22,757 nucleotides of DNA, taken from DATDCV01 sp036524155 (GTDB taxonomy: Bacteria; Verrucomicrobiota; Verrucomicrobiia; Limisphaerales; UBA8199). The DNA lies in the NCBI GenBank assembly GCA_036524155.1, contig DATDCV010000236.1, forward strand, positions 1 to 22,757, in the 5' to 3' direction. A program made the position numbers and the translations under genes. Shown piece after piece: positions 13,238 to 20,039 of this stretch (its first letter is position 1; the number at the start of each line of letters is the position of its first letter). Below the pieces are notes generated by a model. It made no database searches. It was not told the DNA's origin and saw nothing but the letters and a program-made list of their open reading frames with translations.

Positions 13238-16200
13238 CTACCAACAACGGACGCGGTAAAAGCGGGTGGGACTGGGGATAGAGTTGTCAGTCCAGGCGCG
13301 AACGCGCCCATTGCCGCGGACCAACGGAAACGCTCCCCAAACGCGGTCCGTCAGGGCATCCTTGAATTCCACGAGATACACTCGTCCGCGTTCCGTCGGG
13401 AAAGAAAAGCCGAATTCAAACGGGCGCCAGAAAGGGTCAGCCACAGTTCGCGAAACCGCTGGCGGGCCATCGCTCAGCAGTGCGGCATAAGCGCCGCCCG
13501 CAGCCACAAACACCACGTTGCGCAGCAGCGAGGCGATGGCCTGCCCGGGGAGCGTGGCGCCCCAGGTCACGATCGTGCCGTCCTGCTTCAGTGCCGCACA
13601 CGAACCGCCGGCCACCATGTCCACAACATTGCTCAGGCCCGTCGGCACATTGGTTTCGCCATACGAATTGGAACCCCAGGCAACCAGGGTGCCGTCGGCC
13701 CTCAAAGCGAGGACCGTGAAACCGTTGCTGCTAATCTTCACGACATTAGTCAGCCCGGCCGGCACGTTAGTCTGGCCGTAGGTATTGTCCCCCCACGCCA
13801 CAACGGTCCCATCTTCCCGCAACGCAACACTGAGGGAATACGCGGCGGAAACCGACACAATGTTTGTCAGACCCTCCGGCAAAGCGGTTTGTCCTGAGTC
13901 ATTGAGACCCCAGGCGGCCACAGTGCCGTCCTCGATGAGTGCCAGGGTGTGAGAAGCGTGACGCGAAGACAGGGAGACAACATTCGTGAGCTCCGGGGGA
14001 ACATTGGTTTGCCCAACGGAATTATCACCCCAGGCCACGACCGTGCCGTCCGCCCGCAGCGCGGCGTTGAACGACCCGTTGGCGATGATTTCGACCACTT
14101 CACTAAGCCCGTCCGGCACGGGGTAGCTGCCGCCCCACCCGGCGACGGTGCCATCGGCCTTGAGCGCCAGCGCGTCCACGTAGCCGCAGGAAACCGCCAC
14201 CACGTTGCTCAGCCCGGGGGGAATATTGGTCACCGCCGGTCTGCCCCAGGCTCGGATTGTGCCGTCGGACTTGAGGGCGGTGACAGCGGAGATGCCAACG
14301 GAGATCGCAACTGCGTTGCTCAGCCCTGCGGGCACATTGGTCATCCCGGAAGTGTTATCGCCCCAGGCAACAACACGGTTAACCGACAACATCGCGGGGC
14401 GGCTCATCGCGTCGCCATAGGCGTTGCTGACCCTGACAGTGTAGGCGCCGGATTGGCTCACCTGCACATTGGCAAGCGAAAGAGTGCTGCTGGTTGCGCC
14501 TGGCAAATCCGAACCGTTGAACTGCCACTGGTACCGGAACGACCCCACGCCGGCAGCGCGCACCGAGAACACCGCGCTGCCACCCTGAAAAGTCAAAACG
14601 TCTTGCGGCTGGTTCGTAATCCATAAGGCGGCGAGGTTGACGGCGAACTCCCGGCTGGTAGCGACTCCAAGAGCGTTGCTCACGGTCACGGAATACAGCC
14701 CCGCGCGGTTGGACTGAACACCGTAGAGGGTGAGGACGGCAGAGGTCGCCCCGAGGATGTTAGTGCCGTTGCATCGCCATTGATAACTCAGCGGGCGCGC
14801 GCCTGTCGCCGACACCCAAAAGTAATCAGTAGAGCCAATAAGGAGCGTGCGATCGGGCAGTCCTGCGTTGATAAACGGCTGGCCCGCAGCAGATGCCGCG
14901 ACGCCATGGTAGGCCCCGGCCGCAATCATGCCCATGTTCGTAAGTCCCGCGGGAACGTCCAGGAAGCGCAAACCAGTTGAGCTGACGATTGTGCCATTGG
15001 TCTTGAGGCCAAGGTAGTGGTCCAGGTTGGCGCTGACGGCGACCAGGTTCGAGAACCCGGGAGGCGTGAAAAGACCCGGGAAGCGGCCGCCACTCCAGGT
15101 GACGCCTTTACCACTGGCTTGCAGTCCCAGCACCGAACTTCCCCCCGCGATGGAGACCAGGTTCGTAAGCGGGATGCTCTTGATGGCACCCCAGGTGACG
15201 ATCGTCCCGTCCGCTCGCAAAGCAGCACTGCTGTTGGACAGGCCCGCAATTCCAACCACACTGGTCAAATCCGCCGAAACATTGGTTTGGCCCCAAACGT
15301 TGTTTCCCCAGGCCACCACACCGCCATCGGCTTTCAACGCCAGGCTGTGGGACCCGCCAGCGGCGACCGCGATCACGTTAGCCAGGCCTGCCGGCACATT
15401 GGTCTGCCGCGAGCCGTTTGCTCCCCACCCCACCACCGTGCCGTCAGATCTCAGCGCCAGACTGTGATTCCCCGGACCGGCGGCAATGGAGACCACGGCA
15501 GACAGACCGGCTGGCACGTTGGTCTGGCCATAGCGGTTGTCGCCCCACGCGACGACTGTCCCGTCGTTCCGCAGCGCCACGCTATGGTTCAGTCCCGCCG
15601 CAACCGCCACTACGTCCATGAGGTTTCCAGGTATGTTCAACTGTCCATAGTTGTTCGTGCCCCAGGCGATCACCCGGCTCACCGTCAACAGCGCGTCCGC
15701 GCTGCGCGCGAAACCGACATCGTTGCTCACGATGACGTCATACCGGCCGGCGTTCTCGATCTGAACATTGGTTCGCACCAGGTAACTGTTCGTGGCGTAG
15801 AGAAGATCTGTGCCGTTGAACTGCCATTGGTATCGGAGTGGAGGCTGGCCCAGCACGCCGACATCGAACCGGGCCGTGGCGGCCGGCAGCACCGTGAGCG
15901 ATTGAGGTTGCGCAGTGATCAGGAGGGGCAGCACCACAAGGTTGATGGGGGAGTTGGTGGCAGCGCCCCGAGAGTTGGCTGCCACCACCGTGTAAGCTCC
16001 TGCCTCTTCGAACCGAAGATCTCCCAGCTCAAGGACGGCATTGGTTGCCCCTGGCAGGTCCGCTCCGTTGAAACGCCATTGATACGTCATCGGTGGCGCG
16101 CCAGTCGCTTCGGCGCGCAGATACACGGTCCGCCCATAGACTCCGGACACGTTGGTTACCGTTCGCCGGAGCACCGGCGGCCCTTCACCGATGAGCGCCA

Positions 16201-18406
16201 TGCTGGTGTATTCGCCGGCGGCGACGGCCGTGATGCCCAATAATCCGACGGGCGGATTCACCAGCGCCCAACTGTTCCCCCAGACCGCAAATGTGCCGTC
16301 GGATTTGAGCGCTATGCTGTGGTCGGGGCTCGCCGCGATGGCGACGGCGTTGGTCAAATCCGGCGGCACGTTCGTCGGTGAGCCCGTCTGGCCCCAGGCA
16401 AACACCCTGCCGTCCGCGCTGAGCGCGAGGTTGTGGTAGGAGCCGGCGGCGACCGCGACGGCGTTCGTTAGTCCGGGCGGGACGTTCGTCAGGTAAGCGG
16501 CACTGCTACCCCATACCGCTATCGATCCGTCCGCCCTCAGCGCGAGGTTGTGCCAGGTTCCCGCCGAAATCCGGACGATGTTGTTGAGACCCGCGGGCAC
16601 AATGGTTTGCCGTGAACTATTGTCGCCCCATGCCAGCACAGACCCGTCCGCCCTCAGAGCAAGGCTATGCCGAACCCCAGCAGCGACAGCTACGACATTG
16701 GAGAGGCCGGCCGGAATACTCACCTGGCCGGATGAATTGTCTCCCCAGCCGATAACCGTGCCGTTGCCCCGGAGGGCCAGGCTGTGCAAACCGCCGGCAG
16801 CCAGCGACACCGCATCGTTCAGACCCGCCGGCGCTTGTGTCGGCCAATTGGCAGTATCACCCCACTCCGTCACCGTGCCATCGGCCCGCAACACCAGGCT
16901 GTGCTCGAAGCCCGAGGCTACCCCGATCACGTTCGTTAGATTCGGTGGCACGTTGGTCACCGTGTAGTACGGATTAAAGCCCCAGGCGGCGATCTGAGAA
17001 ATCGTCAGCGCAGCATCGGCACTTCGGACTGACCCCGCCGGATTGCTGACTACGACCGCGTAATACCCCGCATCGGCCGGTTGGACACTTGGCAGCAGCA
17101 GGGTGCGGTTGGTCTCGCCCGGCAGATCGAGTCCGTTGAACTGCCATTGATAGGTCAGTGGTAAACCGCTCGTGACTTCGACCGCAAAAGTGACCGGGTT
17201 GCCCCAGAAACCAGCCTGGCTGTGCGGCTGGATGCGGATCCACAACGGCGCGACCATGAGCAAAGCTGCGTCACTCTCTACAGCACCGAAAGCATTGCTC
17301 ACCTGGATTGAATAGTAGCCCTGGTCAGCCGGCGCCGCGGAGTTCAACGCCAGCACAGGATCGGTCGCTCCCGGGATTTCGACGCCGTTGAACTTCCATT
17401 GAAAGGACAGCGGCAACGAACCCACCGCTGTGGCCCGAAAATAGACCGGGAAGCCTTGAGCGACAGTTCGATCGAGCAAGGACGAGGTTACATACGGCAT
17501 GGTTCCGCCCAGCAACGCCATGCAATAGGTGCTCGCCGTGGCAATGGCGACAACATTGGTCAAACCAGGCGGGACATTCGTTTCAGTCGAAAGCCCGGTG
17601 CCCCAGGCGATGACCGTTCCGTCGGCCTTCAGGGCCATGCTATAAGTTTCGCCCGCAGCCAACGCCGCGACCCGGCTCAAACCCGCTGGCACATTGCATT
17701 GGCCCGCGCTGTTGTCGCCCCACGCGACCACGCGCCCATCGGCTGTAAGAGCGAGGCTGTGTCTAAAGCCCGCCGCAATGGCGACAGCGTTGGTGAGCGA
17801 GGCCGGCACTTCCGTCTGGTGAAGGTCGTTCAGGCCCCAGGCTGCGACGGTGCCGTCAGCCTTTAGCGCCAGCGAGTGTGTGCCGCCCACTGAAATCGCC
17901 ATAATGTTCATGAGGTCCGGCGGCAGGTTGGTCTGGCCGTTGCCCTCGTAGCCCCAGGCGATTACCGTGCCGTCCCACTTTAGCGCCATGCTGTTAAGCC
18001 CCCCCGCGGCGACTGCGGCGACATCCCAAAGACCCGCCGGCACCTGGCACTCTGACGCGCCATCGAATCCCCACGCCGCGACCGTTCCGTTTTGCTTCAG
18101 CGCGAGTGTGTGTCCGTCCCCGGCTGACACCGCCAGCACCGGCCCCAGGTTGATTGGCACGTTTGTCTCACCGTTGTAGTCGGCTCCCCACGCGGTCACC
18201 AACCCGTTCACGTCCACCACGACGCTGTGGACCGATCCTACGGTAATCGCCCGGACCTCTTTCAGGTCGGGGGGCGGGTCGCCGGGATAATTGCCCCAGG
18301 AGACAAGTTGACTTGCGGCGCCGGGCCTGAAGACCAGGCAGGTATAAGCCAGAACAAGAGCCTGGGAAAAGCCGGGAGCCCGGTGAACGGTCTTTTGGTG
18401 ATACAT
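13238..18406 (-). CDS. Giant secreted RCC1-like/Ig-like repeat protein
   Basis: 1722 residues from the ATG at 18406, chosen because it begins a plausible signal sequence (about 1-31) and follows the PQQ-like gene by 7 bp; a longer frame would overlap that gene. About 39-residue RCC1-like units (pattern VVAWGDN..GQTNVPAGLTNVVAVAAG..HSLALRADGT) form four sets at residues about 33-300, 471-742, 911-1175 and 1344-1646. Counting the VxWG strand gives 7, 7, 7 and 8 units, two in set three degenerate. Between sets lie three pairs of Ig-like domains (about 303-470, 744-909, 1177-1343) with the YQWQFNGxxLPGAT...AGxYxVxVSNxxG signature. The C-terminus (about 1660-1722) ends TRFYRVRCW and matches the module closing the adhesin-like protein. 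A surface or extracellular binding scaffold is inferred; no catalytic motif is seen. Eukaryotic RCC1 exchanges GDP on Ran, a role not expected here. Confidence 0.88.
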   Translation of the reverse strand: MYHQKTVHRAPGFSQALVLAYTCLVFRPGAASQLVSWGNYPGDPPPDLKEVRAITVGSVHSVVVDVNGLVTAWGADYNGETNVPINLGPVLAVSAGDGHTLALKQNGTVAAWGFDGASECQVPAGLWDVAAVAAGGLNSMALKWDGTVIAWGYEGNGQTNLPPDLMNIMAISVGGTHSLALKADGTVAAWGLNDLHQTEVPASLTNAVAIAAGFRHSLALTADGRVVAWGDNSAGQCNVPAGLSRVAALAAGETYSMALKADGTVIAWGTGLSTETNVPPGLTNVVAIATASTYCMALLGGTMPYVTSSLLDRTVAQGFPVYFRATAVGSLPLSFQWKFNGVEIPGATDPVLALNSAAPADQGYYSIQVSNAFGAVESDAALLMVAPLWIRIQPHSQAGFWGNPVTFAVEVTSGLPLTYQWQFNGLDLPGETNRTLLLPSVQPADAGYYAVVVSNPAGSVRSADAALTISQIAAWGFNPYYTVTNVPPNLTNVIGVASGFEHSLVLRADGTVTEWGDTANWPTQAPAGLNDAVSLAAGGLHSLALRGNGTVIGWGDNSSGQVSIPAGLSNVVAVAAGVRHSLALRADGSVLAWGDNSSRQTIVPAGLNNIVRISAGTWHNLALRADGSIAVWGSSAAYLTNVPPGLTNAVAVAAGSYHNLALSADGRVFAWGQTGSPTNVPPDLTNAVAIAASPDHSIALKSDGTFAVWGNSWALVNPPVGLLGITAVAAGEYTSMALIGEGPPVLRRTVTNVSGVYGRTVYLRAEATGAPPMTYQWRFNGADLPGATNAVLELGDLRFEEAGAYTVVAANSRGAATNSPINLVVLPLLITAQPQSLTVLPAATARFDVGVLGQPPLRYQWQFNGTDLLYATNSYLVRTNVQIENAGRYDVIVSNDVGFARSADALLTVSRVIAWGTNNYGQLNIPGNLMDVVAVAAGLNHSVALRNDGTVVAWGDNRYGQTNVPAGLSAVVSIAAGPGNHSLALRSDGTVVGWGANGSRQTNVPAGLANVIAVAAGGSHSLALKADGGVVAWGNNVWGQTNVSADLTSVVGIAGLSNSSAALRADGTIVTWGAIKSIPLTNLVSIAGGSSVLGLQASGKGVTWSGGRFPGLFTPPGFSNLVAVSANLDHYLGLKTNGTIVSSTGLRFLDVPAGLTNMGMIAAGAYHGVAASAAGQPFINAGLPDRTLLIGSTDYFWVSATGARPLSYQWRCNGTNILGATSAVLTLYGVQSNRAGLYSVTVSNALGVATSREFAVNLAALWITNQPQDVLTFQGGSAVFSVRAAGVGSFRYQWQFNGSDLPGATSSTLSLANVQVSQSGAYTVRVSNAYGDAMSRPAMLSVNRVVAWGDNTSGMTNVPAGLSNAVAISVGISAVTALKSDGTIRAWGRPAVTNIPPGLSNVVAVSCGYVDALALKADGTVAGWGGSYPVPDGLSEVVEIIANGSFNAALRADGTVVAWGDNSVGQTNVPPELTNVVSLSSRHASHTLALIEDGTVAAWGLNDSGQTALPEGLTNIVSVSAAYSLSVALREDGTVVAWGDNTYGQTNVPAGLTNVVKISSNGFTVLALRADGTLVAWGSNSYGETNVPTGLSNVVDMVAGGSCAALKQDGTIVTWGATLPGQAIASLLRNVVFVAAGGAYAALLSDGPPAVSRTVADPFWRPFEFGFSFPTERGRVYLVEFKDALTDRVWGAFPLVRGNGRVRAWTDNSIPSPTRFYRVRCW
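13469..18310 (-). repeat. Tandem coding repeats: four RCC1-like propeller sets separated by Ig pairs
   Basis: At DNA level the propeller sets lie at about 17507-18310, 16181-16996, 14882-15676 and 13469-14377, with a basic period of about 117 bp. The phrase encoding TNVPAGLTNVV recurs throughout. The Ig pairs occupy about 16997-17500, 15680-16177 and 14378-14878. The repetition is clear in protein but diverged in DNA, so it is long established; the region may still recombine or be mis-assembled. Confidence 0.85.
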
Positions 18407-18413
18407 CGCTGTG

Positions 18414-19721
18414 CTATTCGATCCGGTACAAATGGGTCTTGCTCCGCAGAATAAAAGCGTTGCCGGCCACAGCGGGGGTCGCCATGAGCCGGTCATCGAG
18501 CTGGTTCTCGGCGAGCACACGGAACTCGCGACCGGTCGTGATCACTGTGGTGAGGTTCTTCTCGCTGAAGAAATAGATCCGATCCGCCGCGTAGATGGGC
18601 GAGGCGGAGTGTTTGCCTTTCAGGCGTTCGCGCCAAACCACGGTGCCAGTGCCAGCTTCGAGACAGAGAGCGAATCCCTGGTCGTTGACCATGTAGAGGA
18701 GATCGCCAACCAGCAGGAGCGAGGCGGTCGCGGGCATGTCCTTGACCACCTTCCAGGCCACATGGGTCTCGGTCACATCGCCGTGGCCGCCGGGCCGGAC
18801 AGCCCATAACTCAGGCCGTTCATAATCGGTGATGACGTAGAGCAGGCCATGCCCGAACAGCGGCCGCGGCACCATCGACCAGCCGTTGTAACGCGCTTTC
18901 CACAGCTCCGCGCCCGTCTCGGGATCGTAAGCGAACATGGCCTTGGCGCCCGGGCTGAAGAGCTGGCGGCGGCCGTCCACGTCAATCAGGATGGGCGTGC
19001 AAAAGGCCTTGCGGCAATTGATCGGAAACGCAGAGTAGTCGACCGACCGGGTCGTCTTCCAGGCGGTCCGGCCGGTGGTCTTGTCGAGGGCAACCACGTA
19101 TTGCACATCGCGGCCATCCACCGTGAAGTAAAGTCGGCTCACGTCAACCATGAGGGAAGCGCCGGGGCCTTCATGGTGGTCGCAATTCAAGTCTCGCCTG
19201 CTCCACAGGATTTTGCCGTCGTGTGTGTCGAGACAGGCGGTGCCATACGTGCCGAAGTGAACGTAAACACGGCCGGCCTCGATCGCGGAAGTTGGCGACG
19301 CGTAGCTGTTCACACTGGCAACGTGCTCGGGCTGTTCCGTGTCGAATACCTTGACGTCCTGAACAACGCGGCCGGATTCGGCGTCCACGCAGATCGCGAA
19401 CATCCGGTGCCCGTCTTCCGTGGCTGTCGTCAGCCAGACCTGCTTCTCCCAAATCACGGGGGAGGACCACCCGAGATCATGGATGGGCGTTTTCCAGACC
19501 ACATGGTTCGTTTCACTCCAGGCTAACGGCAGTCTGGCAGTTTCTGCGTGTCCATTCCTTGCAGGCCCACGCAGCTCCGGCCAATTGTCCGCCGCCGACG
19601 AAGAGAGCGCCGACGCAACGAACAATAGAAGGACGCTGGCCGATGAGGCCGCCCTCGCGCGACACCACGTTCCGAATCGTCCGCCGCGCCGGTTTCGGCT
19701 TTGGTCAGGGCCGGGTTTCAT
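18414..19721 (-). CDS. Secreted PQQ-like (BamB-like fold) beta-propeller protein
   Basis: 435 residues from the ATG at 19721. The frame is open further upstream, but the extra 106 codons have no protein-like character, while this start leads straight into a basic region and the hydrophobic segment ASSASVLLLFVASALSSSA (about 25-43). The mature part starts with the family hallmark NWPELRGPARNGHAE...LPLAWSETNHVVWKTPI, then GWSSPVIWEKQVWLTTATEDG, followed by outer-strand phrases of PQQ-type blades (VVALDKTTGRTAWKT, MFAYDPETGAELWKARYNG, ALCLEAGTGTVVWRERLKG). It ends TPAVAGNAFILRSKTHLYRIE. Such proteins are abundant in Planctomycetes and Verrucomicrobia and usually do not carry PQQ. Binding or scaffolding outside the cytoplasm is inferred. 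It is the first gene of a likely two-gene operon with the RCC1/Ig protein. Confidence 0.87.
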   Translation of the reverse strand: MKPGPDQSRNRRGGRFGTWCRARAASSASVLLLFVASALSSSAADNWPELRGPARNGHAETARLPLAWSETNHVVWKTPIHDLGWSSPVIWEKQVWLTTATEDGHRMFAICVDAESGRVVQDVKVFDTEQPEHVASVNSYASPTSAIEAGRVYVHFGTYGTACLDTHDGKILWSRRDLNCDHHEGPGASLMVDVSRLYFTVDGRDVQYVVALDKTTGRTAWKTTRSVDYSAFPINCRKAFCTPILIDVDGRRQLFSPGAKAMFAYDPETGAELWKARYNGWSMVPRPLFGHGLLYVITDYERPELWAVRPGGHGDVTETHVAWKVVKDMPATASLLLVGDLLYMVNDQGFALCLEAGTGTVVWRERLKGKHSASPIYAADRIYFFSEKNLTTVITTGREFRVLAENQLDDRLMATPAVAGNAFILRSKTHLYRIE

Positions 19722-20039
19722 AGGCTGACAGCGGACATCATACGACGGCGGCAACGCGAAGTCGACTTTTAGCGGGAGTTGAGAGCGTAAATGTAGCTCA
19801 GGGCTTTCAACGCGCTTCATCCTGGACTCTGAAAGCATCCAGCGCGGCGGCCTGACTTCTTCGATCTGGCGCCCAATTGGAGCGTGAAAATCACGCGAAA
19901 TGCGGGAACCGCACGCAGGGGACACGTAGCGCCTCATAAGATTACCGCTAAAACGAAGAATCACGACTGGCATCAAGAGTGCTTTTTTGTGGACGAGTAT
20001 GCCGCCGTTGCTATACCGGCCTGCGGCCATGCAAAGCAA
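19722..20039. other. Divergent intergenic region between the PQQ-like and FG-GAP genes
   Basis: 318 bp with no convincing gene. It must hold promoters for both the PQQ-like/RCC1 operon and the FG-GAP gene. I could not pick -35/-10 pairs with confidence. Two adjacent small perfect dyads occur at 19882-19896 and 19901-19913. Confidence 0.45.
19882..19913. promoter_or_regulatory. Two adjacent dyads in a divergent promoter region
   Basis: GCGTGA-AAA-TCACGC (19882-19896, 6-bp arms) is followed after 4 bp by TGCGG-GAA-CCGCA (19901-19913, 5-bp arms). Their place midway between divergent genes suits operator sites or short hairpins. Both are short enough to occur by chance in GC-rich DNA. Confidence 0.3.

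Noticed and set aside
15017..16243. 408-codon open frame on the plus strand
   Set aside because: It is antisense to the RCC1/Ig repeats. Its apparent repeats simply mirror the repeated DNA of the real gene.
13469..18310. Repeated DNA considered as a CRISPR or satellite array
   Set aside because: The period of about 117 bp keeps one open reading frame and encodes RCC1-like units. There are no short identical repeats with unique spacers.
18407..18520. Upstream extension of the RCC1/Ig gene to 18520
   Set aside because: It would overlap the end of the PQQ-like coding region in another frame and lacks a signal peptide at its start. The ATG at 18406 gives one.
19722..20039. Upstream extension of the PQQ-like gene to an ATG at 20039
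   Set aside because: The 106 extra codons have no protein-like pattern and would bury the signal sequence internally. The start at 19721 gives a normal exported protein.
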